In this document: one piece after another, positions 25,193-34,162 of the stretch
How the letters are laid out: the number at the start of each line of letters is the position of its first letter
How positions within the stretch are numbered: position 1 is the first letter of the stretch
Source of the DNA: an uncultured Paracoccaceae bacterium
GTDB lineage: Bacteria > Pseudomonadota > Alphaproteobacteria > Rhodobacterales > Rhodobacteraceae
DNA length: 64,000 bases
Assembly: GCA_947489445.1 (NCBI GenBank)
Contig: CANLDN010000001.1
Span: forward strand, 186,001 to 250,000
Direction of reading: 5' to 3'
Translations under genes and position numbers: made by a program
Notes under the pieces: generated by a model
Databases searched by the model: none
The model's input: only the letters and a program-made list of their open reading frames with translations
What the model was told of the DNA's origin: nothing

Positions 25193-26085
25193 ACCGCATT
25201 AAAATCACCGAAGACCTGTCATTCAGCCGCATCATATATGGCATGTGGCGGCTGGGCGACGACAGCGACACATCCCCTGCCCATGTGCAGGCCAAGATCG
25301 AGGCCTGCCTTGAACAAGGCATCACCACGATGGATCAGGCCGACATCTATGGCGGTTATGAGGCGGAGGAGGTGCTGGGCAACGCGCTCAAAGCAGCACC
25401 CGCGCTGAAGGACCAGATCGAGATCGTGACCAAATGCGATATCGTCGCCCCCATGGGCCGCTATAGCGACGCCCGCGTCAAGTATTACGACACCAGCCGC
25501 AACCACATCATCGCCTCGGTCGATCATTCGCTGCGGCTGATGGATATCGACAAGATCGACACGTTGCTGATCCACCGGCCCGACCCAATGATGGACCACC
25601 ATGAAACCGGGGCCGCGCTGGACGAAGTCGTAGCAAGCGGCAAAGTCCGCTCCGTCGGCGTCTCCAACTTCAAACTGCACGACTGGACGCTGCTGCAATC
25701 AGCGATGAAAACCCCGCTGATCACCAACCAGATCGAACTATCGCTTGCCGCCCACCAAGGCTTCACCAATGGCGATGTCGCCTATCTGCAAGAACGCAAC
25801 GTCCCGATCATGGCATGGTCGCCACTGGGCGGCGGCAGCTTGGTCAGCGGGCAAGGTAACGCAGAACTGCGTACAGCGATGACGAACATCGCACAGGACA
25901 ACGATACCGATATCGGGGCCGTCGCCGTGGCGTGGTTGCTGGCCCACCCCGCCAACATCATGCCCGTCATGGGCACCAATAATCTCAACCGTATCAAAGC
26001 CCTGTCAGACGCTTTGAAAGTGACCATGGACCGCGAAACATGGTTCGAACTCTACACAGCCGCACTTGGCCAAGAGGTACCATAA
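25189..26085 (+). CDS. Aldo-keto reductase, YdhF/SmoB-like
   Basis: A 298-residue NADPH-type aldo-keto reductase. The expected tetrad is visible: Asp49, Tyr54 (in DQADIYGGY), Lys82 and His129 (in LLIHRPD). The start is TTG and overlaps the stop codon of the monooxygenase gene (TTGA), so the two are coupled. In an SMO-type pathway this enzyme reduces the aldehyde left after desulfonation (6-oxo-glucose) to glucose. The similarity to E. coli YdhF is clear. The in vivo substrate is inferred from neighbours. Confidence 0.82.
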   Translation: MNRIKITEDLSFSRIIYGMWRLGDDSDTSPAHVQAKIEACLEQGITTMDQADIYGGYEAEEVLGNALKAAPALKDQIEIVTKCDIVAPMGRYSDARVKYYDTSRNHIIASVDHSLRLMDIDKIDTLLIHRPDPMMDHHETGAALDEVVASGKVRSVGVSNFKLHDWTLLQSAMKTPLITNQIELSLAAHQGFTNGDVAYLQERNVPIMAWSPLGGGSLVSGQGNAELRTAMTNIAQDNDTDIGAVAVAWLLAHPANIMPVMGTNNLNRIKALSDALKVTMDRETWFELYTAALGQEVP

Positions 26086-26588
26086 TGGACGCAGGCACCA
26101 TCGCGACATTCGACCCCAGCACGGACGCCGACAGTTTTCGCGGGGCGCTCGGCACCTTTGTGACCGGCGTCACGGTCGTCACCACCGACAGCCCTGAAGG
26201 GCCCGTCGCGATTGTCGCCAACAGCTTCGCAAGCGTGTCGCTGGACCCGCCACTGGTGCTCTGGTCACCCGCAAAATCATCTAAACGGTTTGAACATTTC
26301 GCAGGCTCCCGGCGCTTCGCAATCCACGTGCTGGCCGCCGACCAACGCGACATCTGTGCGGCCATCATCAAATCCAAGACTGCAATCAACCAGATCCCGA
26401 TGCATCTGTCCCATTGTGGCATGCCCATCATCAACGGCGCAATGGCCACATTCGAATGTAATCTTGAGGCCACCCATGACGCAGGGGATCATGTGATCAT
26501 CGTGGGCCGCGTCACCAAGGCACATCATCAGGGAGGCGACCCGCTCGTCTTTCACGGCGGCAAGTACGGGGGTTTTCACCCAAGCTGA
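26085..26588 (+). CDS. Flavin reductase (HpaC/SmoA-like)
   Basis: A 167-residue flavin reductase-like FMN-binding protein. It has the early FRGALGTFVTGVTVVTT motif, ANSFASVSLDPPLVLW around residues 46-61, and the late H-x-x-GGKYGGFH end. It should supply FMNH2 to the monooxygenase encoded two genes upstream. The ATG overlaps the previous stop (TAATG). The following 112-base gap contains a small hairpin (AGGGCC-AGAA-GGCCCT at 26661-26676) before the TRAP genes. Confidence 0.87.
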   Translation: MDAGTIATFDPSTDADSFRGALGTFVTGVTVVTTDSPEGPVAIVANSFASVSLDPPLVLWSPAKSSKRFEHFAGSRRFAIHVLAADQRDICAAIIKSKTAINQIPMHLSHCGMPIINGAMATFECNLEATHDAGDHVIIVGRVTKAHHQGGDPLVFHGGKYGGFHPS

Positions 26589-26700
26589 CGGAAAAATCCG
26601 TAGTACACCTCAGGACCCGGACCATATCCGGGGCGGCGGCCAACACCGCTGACAACAAAAAGGGCCAGAAGGCCCTGACATAAACAGGGGAGGAGCCGCA

Positions 26701-27297
26701 ATGTCGGTCCTGTTCGGCCTTTTATGGCCACTTGAACGGTTCAACACCGTGGTACTTGCCATTGGCAAGGCCATCGCGGTGGCAGCACTCGCCATCATGG
26801 TCTGCCTGATCCTGGGTCAGGTCTTCTTCCGCTATGTTCTCAACGACGCACCCAACTGGACCGAGGAAGGCGCACGTTTCGGTATGCTCTGGATGACGGG
26901 GTTGATGGCCCCCCTTGCCTTCCGCATGGGCGGGTTCGTGTCGATCGACATGCTCGAACGGGCCCTGCCCCGGCTGATCTCGGGTATCCTGACGCTGCTC
27001 CTGCTTTGTATCGTCTTCTGGGTCCTGATCATCGCTTGGGACCGGGGATTGAACAACCACGTAGACACCATCTCCGGGCGTGGCTGCTCATCCTCCCTGC
27101 GTTGGCCCTTCGGGTTCGAGATCGGCAAATGCGGCAACAAATTCCAGAACAGCTTTCAATACGCCTCCCTTTGGGTCGGTGTGAACCTGCTGATCCTTGT
27201 CAATATCGAACTCATGATCCGGCAACTCATCAAACTGCTGGGCCACGGGGCCAAACTCAAACCGCTCAGCGCCAATGATTTCGCGGGGGCCGAGTAA
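26701..27297 (+). CDS. TRAP transporter small permease (DctQ type)
   Basis: A 198-residue membrane protein with four hydrophobic segments and the family motif FFRYVLNDAPNWTEEGARF near residue 41. An insertion with three cysteines (GCSSS, KCGNK) between segments three and four is longer than in the typical 160-180 residue protein. GAGGAG precedes the ATG. The gene is followed by the large permease with a one-base stop/start overlap. It should bring in the substrate of the desulfonation locus. Confidence 0.85.
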   Translation: MSVLFGLLWPLERFNTVVLAIGKAIAVAALAIMVCLILGQVFFRYVLNDAPNWTEEGARFGMLWMTGLMAPLAFRMGGFVSIDMLERALPRLISGILTLLLLCIVFWVLIIAWDRGLNNHVDTISGRGCSSSLRWPFGFEIGKCGNKFQNSFQYASLWVGVNLLILVNIELMIRQLIKLLGHGAKLKPLSANDFAGAE

Positions 27298-28868
27298 TGC
27301 TGCTCTGGTTCCTCCCCCTCTTCCTGATCCTCATCATGATCGGCCTGCCGGTCGTCTTCGCGCTGCTCGCCTCCCCCTTCGCGCTCATCATGCTGGAAGG
27401 CGACAACCGCAACGTCGTCGCAGGGCTCTACCGCAATCTCTATAACGGCATGGACAGCTTCCCGCTGATGGCACTGCCCTTCTTCATGCTGGCGGGCGAG
27501 ATCATGAACCGCGGCGGTATCACCCTGCGGCTCGTCGAATTCAGCCAGGCCTTCATGGGCCATCTGCGCGGCGGCCTCGCCCACGTCAATATCCTAAGCT
27601 CCATCCTCTTCGCGGGCCTCTCAGGTTCTGCCGTCGCCGACACCTCTGCCCTCGGCTCCACCCTGATCCCCGCGATGGAAAAGAACGGCTATTCCCGCAA
27701 ATTCGCCGCCGCCATCACCGCCGCCAGCTCCGTCATCGGGCCCATCATCCCACCGTCGGGTATCATGATCATCTATGCCTACGTGATGGGCGAAAGCGTC
27801 GCGGCGCTCTTCCTCGCGGGCATTGTCCCCGGCGTTATGGTCGGCGTCGGCCTGATGGTCATGGTCCGGCTGATGGCCGACCGCTATGATCTGCCCAAAG
27901 CCGAACGGATCGTCACCAAAAACCAGGACATCACCAAGGTCGAATACTGGGTCAGCTTCGCCTTGATCCGGCTGAACGTCGCGGGCCTGCTGATGGCAAT
28001 CTATAGCGGGTTATCCACCCGCGTTGGCCTCTCCACGATCGCCGAAAACGGCGACAAAATACACACGCTCAACCTCTGGGTCGTTTTCGCAGCACTGCTT
28101 GTGATCGCACATTTCATGCTCATGGGATACCGCAGGCAGGTCAGTCATGACTTCCGCATCGTTTGCAAAAAAGCCATTGCACCCTTGCAAACCCCCATCA
28201 TTATCCTGGGCGGCATCCTCGTCGGTGTCTTCACCCCGACCGAAGCCTCAGCCGTCGCCGTGGCCTACGCGCTGATCGTGTCGTTCTTCGTGCTGCGCTC
28301 CATGAAACTCCGCGACTTGACCGAGGTCCTCACCCGCTCCGCCCTCGCCACCTCCGCCGTCCTGCTACTCGTGGGCGCAGCCGTAGCCTTCAAAACCGTC
28401 GTCAGCCTCAGCTACGCCCCCCAAATCCTCAGCGACTACATCCTGTCGCTGTCCGAAAACCCGCTGATGCTGCTGTTCCTGATCAACATCCTGCTGTTCG
28501 TCGTCGGCATGTTCCTAGACGCAGGCCCCGCCATCATCATCCTCGGCCCCATCCTCGGGCCGATCTTCGTCGACCTTGGCGTACATCCCGTCCACTTCGC
28601 CATCATCATGAGCGTCAACCTGACCGTGGGGCTGGCAACGCCACCCATGGGGCTTGTCTTATTCGTGGCCAGTACGGTCTCGGGCGAAAAGGTCGAAACC
28701 ATCGCCAAGGCGATCCTGCCCTTCCTTGCCGTCGAAGTCCTGGTGATCTTCCTGATCACCTACATCCCCGCCATTTCCATGACAGTACCGTATCTGACCG
28801 GTTTTCTGGGCTGCGGCCCAGAGGTCGGATTCACCGCTTGCATCAGCCCAACACCGGGTATCAATTAA
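27297..28868 (+). CDS. TRAP transporter large permease (DctM type)
   Basis: A 523-residue membrane protein, longer than the usual 430 because of an extra hydrophilic and hydrophobic stretch at about residues 205-290. Family motifs include GLSGSAVADTSALGSTLIP near residue 108, IIPPSGIMIIYAYV, and MFLDAGPAIIILGPIL in the second half. It overlaps dctQ by one base and is followed after 21 bases by the binding-protein gene. It forms the ion-driven channel of the importer. Confidence 0.88.
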   Translation: MLLWFLPLFLILIMIGLPVVFALLASPFALIMLEGDNRNVVAGLYRNLYNGMDSFPLMALPFFMLAGEIMNRGGITLRLVEFSQAFMGHLRGGLAHVNILSSILFAGLSGSAVADTSALGSTLIPAMEKNGYSRKFAAAITAASSVIGPIIPPSGIMIIYAYVMGESVAALFLAGIVPGVMVGVGLMVMVRLMADRYDLPKAERIVTKNQDITKVEYWVSFALIRLNVAGLLMAIYSGLSTRVGLSTIAENGDKIHTLNLWVVFAALLVIAHFMLMGYRRQVSHDFRIVCKKAIAPLQTPIIILGGILVGVFTPTEASAVAVAYALIVSFFVLRSMKLRDLTEVLTRSALATSAVLLLVGAAVAFKTVVSLSYAPQILSDYILSLSENPLMLLFLINILLFVVGMFLDAGPAIIILGPILGPIFVDLGVHPVHFAIIMSVNLTVGLATPPMGLVLFVASTVSGEKVETIAKAILPFLAVEVLVIFLITYIPAISMTVPYLTGFLGCGPEVGFTACISPTPGIN

Positions 28869-28889
28869 CCAGCATCAAGGGAGAGATTA

Positions 28890-29954
28890 ATGCTGAAACA
28901 CATCACAAAAATCGCGGCCACCGCCGCATTGCTGGCGACACCGCTCGCCGCATGGGCCGGAGGCCATACGGAATTCACCATCCGAGCCACCGCGAACTCC
29001 AACGAAAACGACGAAGACTATGACGGTCTGGTCGTGTTCAAAAACTACGTTGAGGCGGCGTCGAACGGGCGCATCGCCGTGGAACTCTTTATCGGCACAC
29101 AGCTTTGCGCAACCGGTGCGGAATGCCTCGAAGGTGTCTCCGAGGGCTCCATTGATGTCTACATCTCCACCTCCGGCGGGGCCGCAGGCATCTTCCCATA
29201 TGTGCAAGTCCTCGACCTGCCCTACCTGATGGCCAATGACCGCATCGCCGAAGAAGTGCTGACAGGCGATTTCGTCCGCACCATGCGCGACATGGCGCTG
29301 GAAACCTCCGATAACACGATCCGCCTGATGACCATCGGCAACACCGGCGGCTGGCGCAACTTCGCGAATACCCAACGCCGGGTCGCGATGCCCTCAGACA
29401 TGGAAGGGCTGAAAATCCGCACCGTTGTCGCAGACCTACCACAGGAACTGGTCCGCGCGCTGGGTGCTTCGCCAACCCCGATCCCATGGCCTGAACTCTT
29501 CACCTCGTTCCAGACCGGCGTTGTCGAAGGCTCCAAAAACGGTATCACCGACATCATGGGCATGAAATTCCCGGATGCGGGCCTGCAATACGTCACGCTT
29601 GACGGGCACGCCTATATGGGTGCGCTCTGGTGGATGTCGAACGAAAACTTCATGGCCATGCCAGAAGACCTGCGGCGCGTCGTGGTTGACGGGTTCAGCC
29701 AGCTGCAGCAAGCCACCTTCGCCTCACCCAAGCGCAAATCCATCGAAGCTTATGAGGCTTTCGTGGCCGGCGGCGGTGACCTCTACGTGCCAAGCCCCGA
29801 GGAAAAAGCAGCCTTCGCCGAAGCCGCAACCCCGGTGCAGGCCTGGTTCCGCGAAAACGTAGACGGCGGTAACGAAATCCTCGACGCGCTGATCATGGCC
29901 GTCGATGAAGCCGAGGCCGAACTGGAAGCCGCTTACGCCAGCGACCTAAACTGA
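28890..29954 (+). CDS. TRAP transporter substrate-binding protein (DctP type)
   Basis: A 354-residue periplasmic protein with a signal peptide cleaved near AAWAGG. The DctP fold is seen from FTIRATANSNEND onward, with the ligand-anchoring region GLKIRTVVADLPQELVRALG around residue 172, where the arginine normally holds an acidic group. The position after the desulfonation genes suggests an acidic sugar such as a sulfonated sugar. TRAP proteins usually bind carboxylates, so a carboxylated compound remains possible. A good terminator follows. Confidence 0.85.
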   Translation: MLKHITKIAATAALLATPLAAWAGGHTEFTIRATANSNENDEDYDGLVVFKNYVEAASNGRIAVELFIGTQLCATGAECLEGVSEGSIDVYISTSGGAAGIFPYVQVLDLPYLMANDRIAEEVLTGDFVRTMRDMALETSDNTIRLMTIGNTGGWRNFANTQRRVAMPSDMEGLKIRTVVADLPQELVRALGASPTPIPWPELFTSFQTGVVEGSKNGITDIMGMKFPDAGLQYVTLDGHAYMGALWWMSNENFMAMPEDLRRVVVDGFSQLQQATFASPKRKSIEAYEAFVAGGGDLYVPSPEEKAAFAEAATPVQAWFRENVDGGNEILDALIMAVDEAEAELEAAYASDLN

Positions 29955-29970
29955 CATAAAGCCATGCCGA

Positions 29971-29996
29971 AGGGCCGCCCGGTGGCGGCCCTTTAT
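29971..29996 (+). terminator. Rho-independent terminator after the TRAP operon
   Basis: AGGGCCGCC-CGGT-GGCGGCCCT is a perfect 9-base stem with a 4-base loop followed by TTAT. It lies 17 bases after the dctP stop codon. Confidence 0.8.
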
Positions 29997-30111
29997 CCTG
30001 CACAAAACTAAAGAAGTCGATTTTATTGGCTTGCTATTTTTGTGTGACGCAACGCAGATTCAGCGCGCCTCGTAAGTGAGAGACTTGGATGCAGGTTTTA
30101 TGCGGTTGCGC

Positions 30112-31704
30112 CTATTGTGCCGTGAACCTGACAGGGAAATCGAAGTTCACAAAAACAGCACTTTGTTGAGTCATGCCTGCGGCATCGCTCAGAAAATCAA
30201 GCGAATTGCCACTTTCGGACGCCGCCTCCAGTAGATCGCGGACACTGACACCAATCACAACCATATCCGGGTCTTGATAACTTTTGGCAACGATTTGGTT
30301 TGTTCCAAAGAATAGCCCTGGTTGGCGCGACGCAGCCTTCTCACCAGCAACAAATATTTCAGGCGCGCGCTGATGCGATCGGCCTACACCGCGGCGTCGA
30401 GAATTGAGCGTATCTCGCACAATGCCTGCTGAATCCGGATTAGGCGATACGGTACCGTCTGCATTTACGAACTCGCGTGGCGTTGCGCGGTACAATGTGT
30501 CATCCGGCGAGATACCAAAATCGATCGAAAGCTTTCCAATCGTGCTATCTGATACACCGTCCAATCCGCGATACATCTCCGGGCTGGCTTCTCGTACTAT
30601 CCGCCCAAACTCAGAATAGATCACCCGAACATCTGCCGCATCCTCAAAAAAAGACGATTTCTCTTCGATTACGTCCCTCATCATCTTCACTATGGCGTCA
30701 CTTAGATTGTCGCCGCGAATGTTCTGAAGCAGCTCTGGCAAATCCTCAAAATCAAAACGGTTGAGTTCAGAGAATGCCTTCAATGCGTCTTGGCTGACTA
30801 TATCGTTGGACCAATCAGCAGCCATCGGTGATGCAAAATCTTCCAGATTATCGAAACCCTGTAGTCGCTCCATTAATGTCTTTGCCCGCGCACCAAGGAC
30901 CTCTACGTTCTCGCTCAGGGTCGATTTAAGCGTTATGCGAACGCTCGCGGGCATTTTGCGGTAAGTGTCCCCATCAAGCGTCGAGATGAACTTCGCCAGA
31001 TCATCCGGAGGGCTGTTCCTGATTTGGGTGGATACACGCAGCACAACGGCAGCGTCGTCCACATTATCCAGCAACGTCAGGGCTTTCGCACCGCTCAGGC
31101 CAAGTTTCCCCAAACCGACGGCACCGCCGACAAAATCAGCCAACATGCCAATTGAGCGTGCAGTCCGGTATTCCGGGGCATTCGGATTTGCACCAACGGA
31201 TTGCAACAATTCATCAAAGAATGCACCGCTGTCCTCAAAAACGCGTTCCGCCGCTTCTCCTCGCTCACCGCTGAAATCGTACCGTCTGGCTTGGTCGGGT
31301 GGTATGTTCATCCCACCGATATCGCCGCCTGCGCCTGCCGGTACATAGGCCATCGCGCCCCAAATGAACTGAAACGTATCGCCCACCGTGCCACGCAGGA
31401 CGCCTGCAATACTATTCAAACTAAAATCGTTTAGACTTTCATCGGGCTCATTTTGTTTTTCGAAAACCCAGCTCCGCCATGCGTCAATGGCTTTTTGAAC
31501 GATTGATCTATCATCTTTTGCCGGCGCAGACTGCGCAATGGCCCCGCCTTCGGCCGACTGGCCCGACAAACCGTCACGTTCGATATCTCTGAGCATCAAA
31601 TTGAAGCCGCCAGGCTCTGCCGTCTGAGACACAGATGCATCATTTGCATTGATTTGCGCGCTTTGATAGTTCAGTCCGTCTGTCAGGATAACTTGATCGA
31701 CCAT
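30112..31704 (-). CDS. Large unknown protein, possible effector
   Basis: A 530-residue protein starting MVDQVILTDG. An in-frame start 111 bases upstream is possible but encodes an unlikely leader. There is no signal peptide. A glycine-rich hydrophobic stretch lies near residues 185-225 (IGMLADFVGGAVGLGKLGL). The C-terminal 150 residues contain DDTLYRATPREF and GLFFGTNQIVAKSY, loosely like the first strands of ADP-ribosyltransferase folds, but no E-x-E motif is seen. The base composition is poorer in GC than in the flanking genes, and the gene stands alone between a terminator and a 343-base gap. This suggests horizontal acquisition. No partner or immunity gene is evident. Confidence 0.6.
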   Translation of the reverse strand: MVDQVILTDGLNYQSAQINANDASVSQTAEPGGFNLMLRDIERDGLSGQSAEGGAIAQSAPAKDDRSIVQKAIDAWRSWVFEKQNEPDESLNDFSLNSIAGVLRGTVGDTFQFIWGAMAYVPAGAGGDIGGMNIPPDQARRYDFSGERGEAAERVFEDSGAFFDELLQSVGANPNAPEYRTARSIGMLADFVGGAVGLGKLGLSGAKALTLLDNVDDAAVVLRVSTQIRNSPPDDLAKFISTLDGDTYRKMPASVRITLKSTLSENVEVLGARAKTLMERLQGFDNLEDFASPMAADWSNDIVSQDALKAFSELNRFDFEDLPELLQNIRGDNLSDAIVKMMRDVIEEKSSFFEDAADVRVIYSEFGRIVREASPEMYRGLDGVSDSTIGKLSIDFGISPDDTLYRATPREFVNADGTVSPNPDSAGIVRDTLNSRRRGVGRSHQRAPEIFVAGEKAASRQPGLFFGTNQIVAKSYQDPDMVVIGVSVRDLLEAASESGNSLDFLSDAAGMTQQSAVFVNFDFPVRFTAQ

Positions 31705-32046
31705 GATGCCCCCGGAGAGTATTTGTCCGGATATAGGGTGAGCAGCAAATCTTTCTGCCACCTGACATCGAGGCAAAAAATACCCGGCAAGCTTCGCACA
31801 AATCCCAATAGGCACCCCTATTTACTGTCGATCAAAGCAATTTGGATTCGCCCAAGGGGACAGATATCGCCGTGCAAGAATTGCTTTTGCCCTCACTCAG
31901 CAGCCATTGATTAACAACAAAAGAGCCGGATTAACTCACTGCCCCCGAAACGGCGATACCCACACTCGTTGATCTGCTGTGAAACGCGCGATAATCTGCT
32001 CGGGGTCAATCTCAAGCGGTCAAACATGGACGTCCGACTGCGCACC
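31705..32046. other. Intergenic gap of about 340 bases
   Basis: AT-richer sequence upstream of the large unknown gene. It presumably holds that gene's promoter, but no convincing -35/-10 pair, FNR-type box or repeat was seen, and no credible gene. Confidence 0.4.
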
Positions 32047-32979
32047 CTATCTATTCTTCAACTCAAAATCCGCAATCACCGGATAATGATCCGTCGGCCA
32101 CTCGCCATCAAACTTCTGGCGCAGCACAACAGGCTCTCCGACCAAAGTGATCCCATCTGTCGTCGCGATATGATCGATCGCGCCAAACAGGTTCAGCCCC
32201 CGGTTCAAATGATATGTCGCCCCCGCCACCGGGGCAAAGCTCAGCCCGGCACCCTCTAATATCCGATGCGTTCGCGCGCCTAGCCGTGCATTGATATCCC
32301 CTACCAAAAACACATCTTCTCCCGCAGCAATCCAAGGCGAAATGCGGGCCACAACCAGTTCGGCCGACATCAGACGGTTCGACCGGCTGGAATACTCGAA
32401 ATGCACATTTACCACCCGAAACCGGGCACCGTTCGCGCGTTCAAATTCCACCCAGGACGCAAACGCCGGAAACGATCCATTGAATGTGCGCGAATAAATC
32501 ACATCCGGTGTGTCCGAGAAAAAGAACCAGCCCTGATCGATCGCACGCAGCCGGTCCCGGCGATAAAGGATCGGCTGGGTTGACGGAAACACCTGCCAAT
32601 CCCCCACCCCCGCGGCAGCATAATCCGGGTTTTGCGCCAACAACCAATCCAGTGTCAGATTAACAGACCCATCACTGCCCCACGCAAAACTCTCCATTTC
32701 CTGAAAAGTCACAACATCGGCCTCCAACGCCTTGAACGCGAGATCGAGGGGCCCCTTGCGTCGCTCCCAATCACCCACAGACCAGGGTCCGGTTTGCTGG
32801 CCAAGAATAATGTAATGAACATTGTAGGTCGCCATGCGCAGCGCATCAGGCGCACGATCAGGCAGCTCCGCACTCCCGGAATTCCGATAATGCTGCACGC
32901 AGGCTGTCATGGTCACAGCCGCTAACAAAAGTCCGATGATTTTCAAAACGACGCGCAGTACATCCACCTCCAACCGCAT
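32047..32979 (-). CDS. Endonuclease/exonuclease/phosphatase-family lipoprotein
   Basis: A 310-residue protein. An N-terminal hydrophobic segment ends in a lipobox (VTMTAC), placing it at the cell surface or in the periplasm. The catalytic domain shows MATYNVHYI (metal-binding Asn), TFQEMESF (Glu), VNVHFEYSS (His), FLVGDINARLG (Asp/Asn) and WPTDHYPVIADF (Asp-His) in the order expected for DNase I-like enzymes. The substrate may be DNA, nucleotides or a phosphoester lipid. It stands alone in a leftward direction. Confidence 0.82.
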   Translation of the reverse strand: MRLEVDVLRVVLKIIGLLLAAVTMTACVQHYRNSGSAELPDRAPDALRMATYNVHYIILGQQTGPWSVGDWERRKGPLDLAFKALEADVVTFQEMESFAWGSDGSVNLTLDWLLAQNPDYAAAGVGDWQVFPSTQPILYRRDRLRAIDQGWFFFSDTPDVIYSRTFNGSFPAFASWVEFERANGARFRVVNVHFEYSSRSNRLMSAELVVARISPWIAAGEDVFLVGDINARLGARTHRILEGAGLSFAPVAGATYHLNRGLNLFGAIDHIATTDGITLVGEPVVLRQKFDGEWPTDHYPVIADFELKNR

Positions 32980-33020
32980 TGTGTGGGGGGCACCCCACCT
33001 GCCACGACATCATACCGAAA

Positions 33021-33070
33021 CGGATACATCCAAACGCGGTCATCATCCACCAATACCTCCGCTCGCGCGC
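33021..33070. repeat. Copy A of a 50-bp near-identical segment
   Basis: This segment matches 33671-33720 at most positions, with an exact 14-base core GGATACATCCAAAC and a 12-base core ATCATCCACCAA. In the other copy it encodes the last residues of the Sel1 protein. Here it is attached to the broken end of the GGDEF gene, as a recombination scar. Confidence 0.75.
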
Positions 33071-33554
33071 AAAAACACCACGAACTCTTCCCCGCCAAAG
33101 CGCGACCAAATCATCATTCCGGCATTGGGTGAGCCAGAGTTTGAGCCAGATGCCGGATCACTGCATGACCCACAAAGTGGCCATAGGTATCATTGACCTG
33201 TTTGAAATGGCCGACATCCACCATCAAGACTGACGCTTCGGTCTCGGGCGGCAGCGCCTCCAGCCGTTCCGCGAAATACTTGCGGTCATAAATGTCCGTC
33301 AGATGATCCCGCGCCAGCGCCCGCTGGAGTTTCTGGTTCAGGATATGAAATTTCAGCATCATATGCCCCGTGACGATTGCGGCAATTGGCGCAATCAGTA
33401 ATGGCGATCCAATCGTTGTGATAAGGGTTGTGCGGTTAACAGGCGCGCCAGCAACGCCATAAGTAATGATGATGGATAGAATGATCGATATGCCCGTCCA
33501 GCCAACGCCAAACGACCACAATTGTATCTTATTCTTGGTCACCTCACACGCCAA
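33043..33554 (-). pseudogene. Frameshifted and truncated GGDEF (diguanylate cyclase) gene
   Basis: The first part reads two membrane segments and then a GGDEF domain beginning DHLTDIYDRKYFAERL and VDVGHFKQVNDTYGHF. It stops after AHPMPE. In the next frame the domain resumes as MMIWSRFGGEEFVVFLRAS, which includes the GGEEF active site, and then stops at 33043-33045. A normal domain continues about 60 residues further. The gene therefore has one frameshift and a lost 3' end, replaced by sequence related to the end of the Sel1 gene. The start is uncertain (TTG at 33554 or GTG at 33542). Confidence 0.75.
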
Positions 33555-33661
33555 CCTGCGTCACAAATCTAGCGGGTCGCGGCCAATCAATTCTTAAAGG
33601 CGCCTTACCGCGTGGAACTGACCAAAATCGGTGAAAATTGTGGGCTATCAACGCAATTGTC

Positions 33662-34162
33662 TTACCTGAATGGATACATCCAAACCCGGTAATCATCCAC
33701 CAACACTTCAGCCCGCGCCCGCTCCTCTGCCGTAAGGCGCGGCGTGATTTCCTCAAGCGAATCCAGTGCATCCGGGTCCCCGCCTATTGCCGATAACGCG
33801 TACCACAGATAGGCTCGAACCATATCAGGCGCGGGCAATCCCCGGCCCACCTCGTAATACCAACCAAGCCCCGATTGCGCCCCCGGATGCCCTTTCATCG
33901 ACGCCCGCAGATACCAGTCAAACGCCCGTTCGTCATTGCGCGCGACGCCAAGGCCCATGGCGTACATCACGCCGATCAGTTCTTCGGCATCCGCGTTGCC
34001 AGACCGCGCATAAACCTCGAACATCTCGCGGGCCTCTTCAAACTGCCCCGCCTCCATCAGATCGCGCGCCGTCTCCATATCAGCCTGCGCTGGCGTGGCC
34101 AAAAACAGCAGAACCGCACAAACATGCGCATGGTATGCGCATGGTTTCTGCATGGAAAACAT
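33662..34162 (-). CDS. Exported Sel1-repeat protein
   Basis: A 166-residue protein with a signal peptide (MFSMQKP to TPAQA) and about two Sel1-like repeats (AEELIGVMYAMGLGVARNDERAFDWYLRAS and the following GAQSGLGWYYEVGRG unit). Such repeats mediate protein contacts. The ATG at 34162 has GAGGAGGA upstream. The first 39 bases overlap, on the opposite strand, the start of the MauG-like gene. The last codons encode VDDYRVWMYPFR, the segment that recurs as a relic 650 bases downstream. Confidence 0.75.
   Translation of the reverse strand: MFSMQKPCAYHAHVCAVLLFLATPAQADMETARDLMEAGQFEEAREMFEVYARSGNADAEELIGVMYAMGLGVARNDERAFDWYLRASMKGHPGAQSGLGWYYEVGRGLPAPDMVRAYLWYALSAIGGDPDALDSLEEITPRLTAEERARAEVLVDDYRVWMYPFR
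33671..33720. repeat. Copy B of the 50-bp segment (end of the Sel1 gene)
   Basis: The source-like copy, which encodes the C-terminus of the Sel1 protein. It lies exactly 650 bases from copy A in the same orientation. Confidence 0.75.

Noticed and set aside
28163..29023. Long Arg/Pro-rich plus-strand frame in the DctM gene
   Set aside because: Composition is typical of a GC-rich out-of-frame shadow; DctM has all family motifs.
33875..34123. Extra 83 codons upstream of the MauG-like protein
   Set aside because: They are antisense to the Sel1 gene and would bury the signal peptide in the middle of the protein.
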